Below are positions 1 through 7,057 of a DNA stretch of 24,260 nt, piece after piece (the first letter of the stretch is position 1; every line of letters starts with the position of its first letter). The stretch is from Solirubrobacteraceae bacterium. GTDB taxonomy: Bacteria > Actinomycetota > Thermoleophilia > Solirubrobacterales > Solirubrobacteraceae. The position numbers and the translations under genes were made by a program. Location of the stretch: the NCBI GenBank assembly GCA_030447005.1, contig JAUJME010000006.1, positions 1 to 24,260 of the forward strand, given 5' to 3'. Below the pieces are notes generated by a model, which was given only the letters and a program-made list of their open reading frames with translations, ran no database searches and was not told the origin of the DNA.

Positions 1-1
1 C

Positions 2-295
2 CTCGGCCGCTCGCGCGAGCAGATCGACGACACCACCTCCGACGTCCGGCGGCGGACGCGCAAGACGGTCGGGGCGCCCGCCGACCGCGTGCTGCGCGAG
101 GTCGACCGCGCGCGTCGCGCCGCGGGGATCGGCACGTCGTTCCCGATCTCGGGCTACGACGAGCTCACCGCCGCCCAGGTGACGGGCCGCCTCGGCGACC
201 TCACCCCGGCCGAGCTGCGCAAGGTCCGCGACCACGAGCGCAAGAACGCCAACCGCAAGAGCGTGCTGGCGGCCGTCGAGCAGAAGCTCGGCTGA
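2..295 (+). CDS. C-terminal part of a helical protein with a YDELT-type terminal domain
   Basis: An open frame enters from the left edge and stops at TGA 293-295, so the true start lies outside the window. The visible 97 residues begin with a charged, arginine-rich helix. They end in a conserved-looking helical tail: an ISGYDELTA motif, then an L..LTPAELRKVRDHE helix and a last helix, NRKSVLAAVEQKL. I recall similar tails at the ends of various actinobacterial coiled-coil and membrane-associated proteins, where they look like small helical interaction domains. I cannot name the protein or give it a function. The stop lies seven bases before the proposed start of the ABC-F gene, so the two are probably co-transcribed. 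Confidence 0.7.
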   Translation, partial: LGRSREQIDDTTSDVRRRTRKTVGAPADRVLREVDRARRAAGIGTSFPISGYDELTAAQVTGRLGDLTPAELRKVRDHERKNANRKSVLAAVEQKLG

Positions 296-302
296 GCGGG
301 CG

Positions 303-1910
303 CTGACCCTCGTCGCGCGCGACATCCGGAAGTCCCACGGCGCGGCCACCGTCCTCGGCGGCGTCTCGGTGACCGTCGCGCCGGGCGACGTCCTCGGCGT
401 CGTCGGGCCCAACGGCGCCGGCAAGTCGACGCTCCTGCGGATCCTGGCGGGCGTCGACGCCCCGGATCGCGGCGAGGTGCGGCTGACCGGCGGGACGGCG
501 GGCTACCTGCCCCAGGAGCCCGACCGCACCGCGGGCGAGTCGCTGCAGGCGCTGCTCGCGCGGCGTACGGGCGTGGCCGCCGCGAGCGCGCGATTGGACG
601 CCGCGACCGCCGCGCTGGCCGAGGAGGCGCCCGGCTCGGCCGAGGAGTACGCCGCCGCGCTGGAGGCGTGGCTCGAGCTCGGCGGCGCGGACTTCGAGGC
701 GCGCGCGGAGGCGGTCTGCCGCGAGCTCGGGCTCGACCCCGGCCTGCTCTCGCTCGAGACCGCCGCGCTGTCGGGCGGGCAGGCGGCGCGCGCCTCGCTG
801 GCGGCGATCCTCCTCTCGCGCTTCACCATGCTGCTGCTCGACGAGCCGACGAACGACCTCGACTTCGAGGGCCTCGAGCGCCTGGAGCGCTTCATCGCGG
901 AGCGCCCGGGCGGCGCGCTGATCGTCTCCCACGACCGCACCTTCCTCGAGCGGACCGTCACCCGGGTGCTCGAGCTCGACGAGGTCACCCACCAGGCGGC
1001 GGAGTACGGCGGCGGCTGGGCGGGCTACCTCGAGCTCCGCGCGACCGCCGCCCGCCACGCCGAGGAGCGCTACGAGGCCTACGACGCGCGGCGCTCGCAG
1101 CTCGAGGACCGCGCGCGCCGCCAGCGCTCGTGGGCGGACACCGGCGTCCGGCGCGCGAAGACCTCGAGCGAGCCCGACAAGAACCTGAAGGCCCGGCGGG
1201 TCGAGCGCACGGAGAAGCAGGCCGGCAAGGTGCGCACCACGGAGCGGGCGCTCGAGCGGCTCGAGGAGGTCGACAAGCCGTGGCGGCGGTGGGAGCTCGA
1301 GCTGCGCTTCGGCGGCGCCGAGCGGGCCGGGGCGGTGGTCGCGCGGCTCGACCGCGCGGTGATCCGGCGCGGCGGCTTCGAGCTCGGGCCGGTCGACCTC
1401 GAGCTCGGGTGGGGCGAGCGCGTGGCGCTCACGGGGCCCAACGGAGCGGGCAAGACCACCCTCGTGCAGGCGCTGCTCGGCCGCCTGGCGCTCGCGTCCG
1501 GCGAGCGCTGGGTCGGGCCGGGGGTGAAGGTCGGCGAGCTCGAGCAGGGGCGCGGCGGGCTGGCGCGCGGCGGCGGCGCGCTCGCCCAGGCCTTCGTCGA
1601 GGCGACGGGGCTGAGCGTCCAGGAGGCGCGCTCGCTGCTGGCGAAGTTCGGCCTGGGCGACGACGCGGTCGGCCGCGCCGCCGCCACGCTCTCGCCCGGC
1701 GAGCGCACCCGCGCGGAGCTCGCGCGGCTGATGGCCACGGGCGTCAACTGGCTCGTGCTCGACGAGCCGACGAACCACCTCGACCTGCCGGCCATCGAGC
1801 AGCTCGAGGTGGCGCTCGACGCCTACGACGGCGCGCTCCTGCTGGTCTCCCACGACCGCCGCCTGCTCGATGCCGTGCGGATCGACCGCCGGATCCCCGT
1901 GGGGGTCTGA
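303..1910 (+). CDS. ABC-F family ATP-binding protein (ribosome-associated type)
   Basis: A soluble protein with two ABC ATPase domains in tandem and no membrane segments, about 535 aa, the usual ABC-F size. Domain 1 has Walker A GPNGAGKST (about residues 35-43), signature LSGGQ (about 155) and Walker B LLLDEPTND (about 177). Domain 2 has Walker A GPNGAGKTT (about 377), signature LSPGE (about 463) and Walker B LVLDEPTNH (about 483). The charged linker between them (RRAKTSSEPDKNLKARR region) fits the helical P-site tRNA interaction motif of ABC-F proteins. Known ABC-F proteins act on ribosomes in translation or antibiotic protection; which role applies here is not visible. The first ATG/GTG/TTG is GTG at 369, but starting there would delete the first beta strands. 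The in-frame codons from CTG 303 encode LTLVARDIRKSHGA, a typical ABC-F N-terminus, so I start at CTG 303. Confidence 0.9.
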   Translation: MTLVARDIRKSHGAATVLGGVSVTVAPGDVLGVVGPNGAGKSTLLRILAGVDAPDRGEVRLTGGTAGYLPQEPDRTAGESLQALLARRTGVAAASARLDAATAALAEEAPGSAEEYAAALEAWLELGGADFEARAEAVCRELGLDPGLLSLETAALSGGQAARASLAAILLSRFTMLLLDEPTNDLDFEGLERLERFIAERPGGALIVSHDRTFLERTVTRVLELDEVTHQAAEYGGGWAGYLELRATAARHAEERYEAYDARRSQLEDRARRQRSWADTGVRRAKTSSEPDKNLKARRVERTEKQAGKVRTTERALERLEEVDKPWRRWELELRFGGAERAGAVVARLDRAVIRRGGFELGPVDLELGWGERVALTGPNGAGKTTLVQALLGRLALASGERWVGPGVKVGELEQGRGGLARGGGALAQAFVEATGLSVQEARSLLAKFGLGDDAVGRAAATLSPGERTRAELARLMATGVNWLVLDEPTNHLDLPAIEQLEVALDAYDGALLLVSHDRRLLDAVRIDRRIPVGV

Positions 1911-1933
1911 CGGCGCCTGCCATCCTGGGTGCG

Positions 1934-3325
1934 ATGTCCACCGCCCCCGCCCCCAGGTCCGCCCGCCCGCACCGCGGGGAGGAGCTCGAGCTCACCATCG
2001 ACACGCTCGCCTACGGCGGCAACGGCGTCGCCCGCCGCGACGACGGCTACGTCCTCTTCGTGGCCGGCGGCATGCCGGGCGACCGCGTCCGCGCCGAGGT
2101 CGGCAAGGCCAAGAAGGCCTACGCCGAGGCGCGCGTGATCGAGGTCCTCGAGCCCGGCCCGGACCGCATCGAGCCGGTCGCCGACCATCCCGGGGCGCCG
2201 TGGCAGGTGCTCCCCTACGAGCGCCAGCTCGAGGTCAAGCAGGAGCAGGTCGCCGACGCGCTGCGCCGGATCGGCCGCCTCGAGGGCTTCGAGCTCGAGC
2301 CGATCGTCCCCGCCGTCGCCCAGTGGCGCTACCGCAACAAGCTCGAGTACTCGTTCGGCACGGGCGACGACGGCGGGCTCGTCTGCGGCTTCCACGCGCC
2401 CGGCCGCTTCGACCGCATCGTCTCCGTCACCGACGTCATGCTCGCGTCCGAGCGCGGCAACGCGCTGCGCGAGCAGGTCCTCGCCTTCTGCCGCGAGGAG
2501 GGCCTGGGCGCGTGGGACCGCCGCACGCAGACGGGCTTCCTGCGCAACGTCGTCGTGCGCGAGGGCTCGCGCACCGGCCAGGCGCAGGTGCGGCTGATCA
2601 CCTCGCCCGGCGAGCTCGACGCCGAGCGCTTCGCCGGCGCGATCGACGCCGAGGGCGTCCTGTGGACGCAGACCGAGTCGCTGGGGGAGAGCACGGCGGG
2701 CGGCTCCACCCGGCTGCTGAGCGGCTCGCCGCAGCTGATGGAGGACCTCGGCGACCTGCGCTTCCTGGTCTCCCCCGAGGCGTTCTTCCAGACGAACACG
2801 GAGATGGCCGAGATCCTCTACGGCATCGCCACGGAGTACGCCGGGCTGCGCGGCCACGAGCGCGTCTTCGACCTCTTCTCGGGGATCGGCTCCATCGCGC
2901 TGACCCTGGCCACGCGCGCGAAGTCGGTGGTCGGCGTCGAGCTGGTGGAGTCCGCGGTCGCCGACGCGATCGAGAACGCCAAGCTCAACGAGATCGACAA
3001 CGCGTCGTTCTACGCGGGGGACATCCGGACCTCGATGCGCGAGCTCGTCGAGCGGGTCGGCCGCCCCGACGTCTGCGTGATCGACCCGCCGCGCGCGGGG
3101 CTGTCGACCAAGGTGGTGCGCCGGATCGTCGAGGCCGCCCCGAGCCGTGTCGTCTACGTCTCGTGCAACCCGACGACGCTCGCCCCCAACGCCGCGCAGA
3201 TGGTCGAGGCCGGCTACGTCCTGCGCCGCGTGCGGCCCGTCGACATGTTCCCCCAGACGCCGCACATCGAGTGCGTCGCGCTGCTCGAGGCGGGGCCGGG
3301 CGGCGTGGCCAACCCCGAGTCCTGA
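1934..3325 (+). CDS. TRAM-domain RNA (uracil-C5-)methyltransferase, RlmD/TrmA family
   Basis: A 463-aa SAM-dependent RNA methyltransferase that forms 5-methyluridine in rRNA or tRNA. An N-terminal TRAM (OB-fold) domain occupies about residues 15-75. The catalytic domain has the SAM-binding motif DLFSGIGSIAL (313-323), DPPRAGL (384-390) and the catalytic Cys411 in SCNPTTL, and ends with the family motif FPQTPHIECVALL. The usual RlmD Fe-S cysteines are absent: the CPxFGxCGGC segment is replaced by DHPGAPWQVLPY (84-95), and the fourth cysteine position reads SVTDVML. This is therefore a cluster-less version. I start at ATG 1934. A CATCCT hexamer lies 7 bases upstream and may be a weak leaderless promoter. 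The 23-base gap after the ABC-F gene would also allow read-through. The target nucleotide cannot be told from sequence. Confidence 0.9.
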   Translation: MSTAPAPRSARPHRGEELELTIDTLAYGGNGVARRDDGYVLFVAGGMPGDRVRAEVGKAKKAYAEARVIEVLEPGPDRIEPVADHPGAPWQVLPYERQLEVKQEQVADALRRIGRLEGFELEPIVPAVAQWRYRNKLEYSFGTGDDGGLVCGFHAPGRFDRIVSVTDVMLASERGNALREQVLAFCREEGLGAWDRRTQTGFLRNVVVREGSRTGQAQVRLITSPGELDAERFAGAIDAEGVLWTQTESLGESTAGGSTRLLSGSPQLMEDLGDLRFLVSPEAFFQTNTEMAEILYGIATEYAGLRGHERVFDLFSGIGSIALTLATRAKSVVGVELVESAVADAIENAKLNEIDNASFYAGDIRTSMRELVERVGRPDVCVIDPPRAGLSTKVVRRIVEAAPSRVVYVSCNPTTLAPNAAQMVEAGYVLRRVRPVDMFPQTPHIECVALLEAGPGGVANPES

Positions 3326-3339
3326 GGCCGGCGGCCGGG

Positions 3340-3345
3340 TACGCT
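3340..3345 (+). promoter_or_regulatory. Putative -10 element (TACGCT) of a leaderless promoter
   Basis: TACGCT stands 6 bases before ATG 3352, with no Shine-Dalgarno between. It is one of a set of TAnnnT hexamers at nearly the same distance from starts in this window. No convincing -35 box is seen. Confidence 0.45.
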
Positions 3346-3351
3346 CGGCCC

Positions 3352-3567
3352 ATGCCACGCCACCAGCCGTCCGACAAGCCGGATCCCGGCGAGGTCCTCA
3401 GGGGTCCCGTGCGCATGCGCCGCGACGCGCAGGGGCGCCTGCAGGTCGTCGCCCCCGAGGACGAGGACCGCAAGGCCACCGTCGAGGCCAAGCCCAAGCC
3501 CCCGCAGCCCGACGACCCGCGCAGCGCCGCCACGCGCGACGTCGGCCCGGCCGGCGGGTTCGTCTAG
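3352..3567 (+). CDS. Small hydrophilic hypothetical protein (71 aa)
   Basis: ATG 3352 to TAG 3565-3567 encodes 71 residues with no membrane segment or cysteine. The middle reads GPVRMRRDAQGRLQVV, which looks like a short beta hairpin. It is followed by an acidic stretch (PEDEDRK) and a lysine/proline-rich, probably disordered tail. I do not recognise the family. Support for a real gene is the TACGCT hexamer 6 bases before the ATG, the clean fit between the methyltransferase stop (3325) and the convergent hydrolase stop (3572), and codon use like the neighbours. A function cannot be assigned. Confidence 0.6.
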   Translation: MPRHQPSDKPDPGEVLRGPVRMRRDAQGRLQVVAPEDEDRKATVEAKPKPPQPDDPRSAATRDVGPAGGFV

Positions 3568-3571
3568 CCGC

Positions 3572-4369
3572 TCAGGCCGCCTGGGCGAAGCGGTCGGCGC
3601 CGCCCGGGTGCGCCTTGCCCTCGCCGAAGGAGGCGAGCGCGTGGGCGGTCGCGCGGTAGGCCGCCGCGTTGACCGACATCCCGCAGTGCGACGCGTCGAC
3701 CTCGAGGTGCTCGTCGGCCTCGGGGTCCAGGCACGCGCGCCAGTTGACGATGCCGTCGGAGCGCGAGTAGACCGAGAGGAAGCCGACGTCCTCGGGGAAG
3801 GGGTCCTCGAGCGCCCGGCGGAACGGCTCGCAGCACTTGCCCCGCAGGCAGCGCGCGGAGAGCATGGACCTCGGGTTGATCATCCCGAGCGCGCCGACGA
3901 CGCCGACCTGGGCGAGGACGAAGGGGTGGATCGCCAGCTGGTTGCGCAGCGGCGAGCCCAGGGTGACGATGCCCGAGACGAGGTCGGGACGCTTGGAGGC
4001 CAGCGCCTTCGCGAACAGGCCGCCGCGGCTCTGCCCGATGATCGCGACGGCCTGGCCGTGGCGGTCGGCCATCTCCTCGAGGCGCTCCTCGAGCCTTGAG
4101 CAAGTCACCTCGGAGCAGGCGATGTTGGCGCGGATGCCTGCGCGCTTGGTGCGGTAGTCGGCGCGCCGGAGCCAGTCCGTCATGGCGCCGAGGGAGCCGT
4201 CACCGGCCAGGAAGCCGGGGATCAGGAGCACCGGGCGGCCCTCGCCCGGCTCCACGCCGACGCCCCGCCAGACCGCGCTGCGCCGCAGATTCGCCATTTC
4301 GAGGCCGAATCGGCTCTCGCGCCAGATCGGGGGGATGGTGGGAAGCGGCATGCTGATCGGTGCTGCCAT
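3572..4369 (-). CDS. Alpha/beta-hydrolase (lipase/esterase-like)
   Basis: A 265-aa serine hydrolase of the alpha/beta fold. The oxyanion-side strand reads VLLIPGFLAGDGS (47-59). The nucleophile elbow is GQSRGG with Ser114, the likely acid is Asp205 in SRSDGIVNW, and the likely base is His228 in ASHCGM. This is the order and spacing of a complete triad. The short loops between strands and the PGF motif recall actinobacterial lipases and PGAP1-like esterases. There is no signal peptide, so it is probably cytoplasmic. It has seven cysteines (85, 90, 174, 179, 180, 213, 229), many for a cytoplasmic enzyme. The start is the first ATG at 4369; ATG 4351 is a possible alternative. It is convergent with the 71-aa gene, with 4 bases between the two stops. 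The substrate is unknown. Confidence 0.85.
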   Translation of the reverse strand: MAAPISMPLPTIPPIWRESRFGLEMANLRRSAVWRGVGVEPGEGRPVLLIPGFLAGDGSLGAMTDWLRRADYRTKRAGIRANIACSEVTCSRLEERLEEMADRHGQAVAIIGQSRGGLFAKALASKRPDLVSGIVTLGSPLRNQLAIHPFVLAQVGVVGALGMINPRSMLSARCLRGKCCEPFRRALEDPFPEDVGFLSVYSRSDGIVNWRACLDPEADEHLEVDASHCGMSVNAAAYRATAHALASFGEGKAHPGGADRFAQAA

Positions 4370-4447
4370 GGGAACGGTGAATACCCCAACAACGTGTCAG
4401 AAGCACCGGCGGCTTGTGGGGCTTGACACTATTCGGACACCTGTTCG

Positions 4448-4534
4448 ATGCACTTGAGGCGCCGCCTGTGGCTGTTCGTGCTCACTGCATGCCTCCTCGG
4501 TCCGGCCGCCACGCAGGCCGCGTTCCCCTACTGA
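4448..4534 (+). pseudogene. Orphan signal-peptide ORF, probable gene remnant
   Basis: ATG 4448 to TGA 4532-4534 encodes only 28 residues, but they form a textbook Sec signal peptide: HLRRRLW, a hydrophobic core, then ATQAAFPY, which ends just where a mature secreted protein would begin. The rest of 4370-4682 holds no convincing gene. The bases after the stop can be read on either strand for some 40-60 codons without a recognisable product; on the minus strand an ORF from 4652 reads through LTASGTIDG. A TTGACA lies at 4423-4428, but no good -10 follows at the right distance. I read this as the 5' end of a secreted-protein gene cut off by deletion or frameshift, or possibly a chance ORF. Confidence 0.4.
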
Positions 4535-4667
4535 CGTTGCCGTCTGCCGACTGGGCGAAGTTGACGTCGTCGGCCTGCGGGCGGCCGTCGATCGTCCCCG
4601 AGGCCGTCAGCTGCTTGAGGCCCCGCGCCCTGCGCTCGGCGCTCGTCCGCATGAAGCTCTGATGGCC

Positions 4668-4673
4668 TAGCAT
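4668..4673 (+). promoter_or_regulatory. Putative -10 element (TAGCAT) of a leaderless promoter
   Basis: TAGCAT lies 9 bases before ATG 4683 of the quinone-oxidoreductase-like gene. The same hexamer precedes the response-regulator and PAP2 genes at a similar distance. No Shine-Dalgarno of usual spacing is seen. Confidence 0.5.
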
Positions 4674-4682
4674 CGCGGCGGC

Positions 4683-5627
4683 ATGCGCGCCGTCACCGTC
4701 CGCGACAAGCAGATCGTCGTCGAGGAGCACCCGGATCCCGAGCCCCAGCGCGGGGAGATCCTCGTCCGCGTGCGCGCCGCCGGGCTCAACGGCGCCGACA
4801 TGCTCCAGCGCAAGGGCGGCTACCCCGCGCCGCCGGGCTCGCCGGCCGACATCCCCGGCCTCGAGTTCGCCGGCGAGGTGATCGAGACCGGCCCCGGCGC
4901 GGAGCGCTTCGCGCCCGATGACCGCGTGATGGCGATCACCGGCGGCGGCGGGCAGGCCGAGCTCGCGGTGATCCACGAGCGCGCGGCGATGCCCGTCCCC
5001 GACGAGCTCGAGTGGGTCGCCGCCGGCGGCGTCCCCGAGGTCTTCACCACCGCCCACGACGCGATCTTCACCCAGGCGGGGCTCATCGCCGGCGAGCGGC
5101 TGCTCGTCCACGGCGCGGCGGGCGGGGTCGGCACGGCGGCCGTCCAGCTCGGCACGATGGCCGGCGCGCGGGTGACCGCCACGGTCCGCAACGAGGCGGT
5201 CCGCGACGCGGTCGGCGCCCTCGGCGCGAAGGTCGTCGCGCCCGAGGGCTTCGAGGAGGCCGGCCCCTTCGACGTGATCCTCGAGCTCGTCGGCGCGGTC
5301 AACCTGGCCGGCAACCTCCAGGCCCTCGCGACCGGCGGGCGGATCTGCATCATCGGGGTCGGCGGCGGGGGCCCGAAGACCGAGATCAACCTGCTCGCCC
5401 TGATGGGCAAGCGCGGGCGCATCCACGGGTCGACCCTGCGCGCGCGGCCGCTCGAGGAGAAGGCCGCCGCCACGCGGCTGGTCGAGAAGGCGGTCCTCCA
5501 CGGCTTCGTCTCCGGCGACCTCTCGGTCCCCGTCGCGGCCGCGTTCCCGATGGAGGAGGCGGCGGCCGCCTACGAGCGCTTCGAGGCGGGCGGGAAGCTG
5601 GGCAAGATCGTCCTCACGATGGACTGA
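4683..5627 (+). CDS. Zinc-independent MDR oxidoreductase, NAD(P)H:quinone oxidoreductase-like
   Basis: A 314-aa medium-chain dehydrogenase/reductase. The N-terminal GroES-like domain contains VRAAGLNGADMLQRKGGYP (30-48) and the PGLEFAGEV strand. The Rossmann domain has the NADPH fingerprint AAGGVG (145-150). The GLNGADMLQRKGGYP signature and the absence of the catalytic and structural zinc cysteines place it with the quinone reductase/PIG3 (TP53I3-like) branch, not with zinc alcohol dehydrogenases. It would reduce quinones or enones with NADPH in the cytoplasm. The start at ATG 4683 gives the normal family N-terminus (MRAV). A TAGCAT element stands 9 bases upstream, so it is probably transcribed alone and without a leader. 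The physiological substrate is unknown. Confidence 0.9.
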   Translation: MRAVTVRDKQIVVEEHPDPEPQRGEILVRVRAAGLNGADMLQRKGGYPAPPGSPADIPGLEFAGEVIETGPGAERFAPDDRVMAITGGGGQAELAVIHERAAMPVPDELEWVAAGGVPEVFTTAHDAIFTQAGLIAGERLLVHGAAGGVGTAAVQLGTMAGARVTATVRNEAVRDAVGALGAKVVAPEGFEEAGPFDVILELVGAVNLAGNLQALATGGRICIIGVGGGGPKTEINLLALMGKRGRIHGSTLRARPLEEKAAATRLVEKAVLHGFVSGDLSVPVAAAFPMEEAAAAYERFEAGGKLGKIVLTMD

Positions 5628-5649
5628 GGCGAGGCGGCGGAGCGGCGCG

Positions 5650-6310
5650 CTAGGTCAGCGCGAGCACGACCTGGGCGAGCACGGCGATGAGGATCGCAAC
5701 CGCGAGTCCCGGGACGGGGTCGAACCGCGGCGTCTCTGGCTCGCGGTGTGTGTCGACGTAGCGAGGCTCGCCATCAACGTAGGGCCGTTGGCCGTTTCTG
5801 ACGCGCAGCGTCATCGTCTGACGCGGTCGCCCACTCGCATCTCCGTACGCCACGTCCACCTCGAAGTCGCGGTACTCGAGGCGATCGCCTCGGCGACGGT
5901 TCGCTCACCCTCGCGCTCGCCTACGCGGAAGCGAGCTTCGATGCTTCGGCCTCGTAGTGGTCGCGTTCGACGCGGAAGACGACTCGACTGATCCGCGCTG
6001 TTCCATTCCCGACGTTGCGAACCGGGATAGCCGCAAACACCTCCAGCTCCGGGCCGCCGCCCGTCCCCGTGATGATCTCCGCCTCGTCCTCCCAAGGGCC
6101 GAGCACCTTGCTGAAGGCATCGTCGCGCTTGGTGCGCTAGATGCCGTACGGCACGTTGGCAAGTAGCGGCTGCGTCTGAGCCTCAAGAGCGTCGCGAGCA
6201 GTGTCGTTCTGCGCCTGGGCGTGACGGGCCGTCAGACAGGCGGCGACCGCCGCCACCGCACTCGCGATGGCGCTCGTGACCTGTGCGGTGTCGCCGACGT
6301 CGACTGGCAC
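5650..6310 (-). pseudogene. Broken two-TM hypothetical protein (in-frame stop plus two frameshifts)
   Basis: Read on the minus strand, GTG 6310 opens a frame with a hydrophobic N-terminal helix (VTSAIASAVAAVAACL), then a charged helix ending QTQPLLANVPYGI and a TAG at 6139-6137. The same frame continues past it with LEVFAAIPVRNVGNGTARI up to TAG 5923-5921. Plausible protein then shifts frame near 5930-5950 (RFRVGEREGERTVAEAI) and again near 5875-5890 (EYRDFEVDVAYGDASG), ending with a C-terminal membrane helix (LAVAILIAVLAQVVLAL) at TAG 5652-5650. The layout, a TM helix, a QTxPLL linker and a beta domain with VPVRNVGNG, matches a type of uncharacterised actinobacterial membrane protein I recall. 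Codons here use more A/T at third positions than the neighbours, consistent with transfer and decay. Sequencing errors are an alternative explanation. Confidence 0.65.
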
Positions 6311-6485
6311 GCGTGCTCGAGCTTGTCACGACGGCCCAACGTCGGTCTCCCTTGGCGTTTTGACAGGGGACGTCTCCAGCCGCCGACGCAACCGGACCGG
6401 GTCGATCGTCGTGCTTCCAGGGGCCGCGAGGCATGATCAGTGCGCGCTCCCATCGGTCCGTCGCGCGAACCCCGGTCCGGCCCTC

Positions 6486-6491
6486 TAGCCT
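6486..6491 (+). promoter_or_regulatory. Putative -10 element (TAGCCT) before the nitrile hydratase locus
   Basis: TAGCCT lies 7 bases upstream of GTG 6499, fitting the leaderless pattern seen elsewhere in the window. The 188 bases between the pseudogene and this start (6311-6498) otherwise show no gene; a TTGACA at 6359-6364 has no partner at the right distance. Confidence 0.45.
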
Positions 6492-6498
6492 CCCCGTC

Positions 6499-6795
6499 GT
6501 GAGCCGGATCAACGACGTCGGCGGGATGGAGGGCTTCCCGCCCATCGAGCCCGACCTCGACGAGGCGCCCTTCCACGCCGACTGGGAGGCGCACGTCTTT
6601 GCGATCAACCGCGCGCTGATCGGCGCCGGCGTCTACAACCTCGACGAGTTCCGCGACGCGATCGAGCGGATGCCGCCCGAGGCGTACCTCGCGGCCTCCT
6701 ACTACGAGAAGTGGTTCCACGCGATCCGGACGCTCTGCGTCGAGAAGGGCGTCGTCTCCGAGCAGGAGGTCGAGCGTGCGCTTCACGCCGGGTGA
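6499..6795 (+). CDS. Nitrile hydratase beta subunit, N-terminal half (separate gene)
   Basis: 98 aa matching the N-terminal domain of nitrile hydratase beta: SRINDVGGMEGFPPIE, then PFHADWEAHVFAINRAL, and the helix EAYLAASYYEKWFHAI. A standard beta subunit is roughly 220 residues; this gene stops where the linker to the SH3-like half would begin, and that half is the next gene. The same fold is also found in the small nitrile hydratase activator/accessory proteins, so this product could be a chaperone for cobalt loading; the fully split arrangement makes a structural role more likely. I chose GTG 6499 because the homology starts at INDVGGM. The upstream in-frame ATG 6433 would add a low-complexity extension. 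It overlaps the next gene by 20 bases. Confidence 0.85.
   Translation: MSRINDVGGMEGFPPIEPDLDEAPFHADWEAHVFAINRALIGAGVYNLDEFRDAIERMPPEAYLAASYYEKWFHAIRTLCVEKGVVSEQEVERALHAG
6764..6769 (+). promoter_or_regulatory. Shine-Dalgarno AGGAGG for the beta C-terminal-half gene
   Basis: A perfect AGGAGG sits inside the upstream gene, 6 bases before GTG 6776, and fixes that GTG as the start of a separately translated protein. Confidence 0.75.
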
Positions 6796-7057
6796 GACGG
6801 TGCGGACCAGCCGCGCCGACCCGCCGCACCACACCCGGGTCCCGCGCTACGCCCGCGGCGCGGTCGGCACGGTGGTCGAGCCGCAGGGCGAGCACCCGCT
6901 GGCCGACGACCGCGCGCGCGGCCTTGCGTCGCCGCCGCAGACCGTCTACACCGTGCGCTTCCCCGCCCGCGAGCTGTTCGGCGAGGGCGACCATCACGTG
7001 ACGGTGGACGTCTGGGAGAGCCACCTCGAACCCGTCGCACAGGAGGAGCGCCGATGA
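6776..7057 (+). CDS. Nitrile hydratase beta subunit, C-terminal SH3-like half (separate gene)
   Basis: 93 aa matching the C-terminal domain of nitrile hydratase beta: FTPGETVRTSRADPP, HHTRVPRYARGAVGTVV, QTVYTVRFPARELFG and VDVWESHLEP. These are the usual blocks of the SH3-like domain that packs on the metal-bearing alpha subunit; the arginine in TRVPRYARG corresponds to the conserved region that contacts the metal site. It is in a different frame from the first half, overlaps it by 20 bases and has its own AGGAGG, so it is a true split and not a simple frameshift. It ends in a 4-base ATGA overlap with the alpha subunit gene, which suggests coupled translation and balanced subunit amounts. Confidence 0.87.
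   Translation: MRFTPGETVRTSRADPPHHTRVPRYARGAVGTVVEPQGEHPLADDRARGLASPPQTVYTVRFPARELFGEGDHHVTVDVWESHLEPVAQEERR
7041..7046 (+). promoter_or_regulatory. Shine-Dalgarno AGGAGG for the alpha subunit gene
   Basis: AGGAGG lies 7 bases before ATG 7054, inside the end of the preceding gene, and supports that start. Confidence 0.7.

Noticed and set aside
201..1853. Long open frame opposite the ABC-F gene
   Set aside because: Arg/Ala/Gly-rich translation with no domain; typical of the antisense of high-GC coding sequence. The plus strand has full ABC motifs.
4423..4428. TTGACA resembling a -35 box
   Set aside because: No acceptable -10 at 16-18 bases (sequence there is around CGATGC), so I do not call a promoter.
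4482..4652. Minus-strand ORF in the gap before the oxidoreductase (57 codons including the stop, starting MRTSAERRA)
   Set aside because: No ribosome site, promoter or recognisable domain; kept only as part of the unexplained gap.
6776..6795. Treating the split beta subunit as a frameshift or sequencing error
   Set aside because: The second half has its own GTG with a perfect AGGAGG at 6 bases, and the first half ends at a natural domain boundary.
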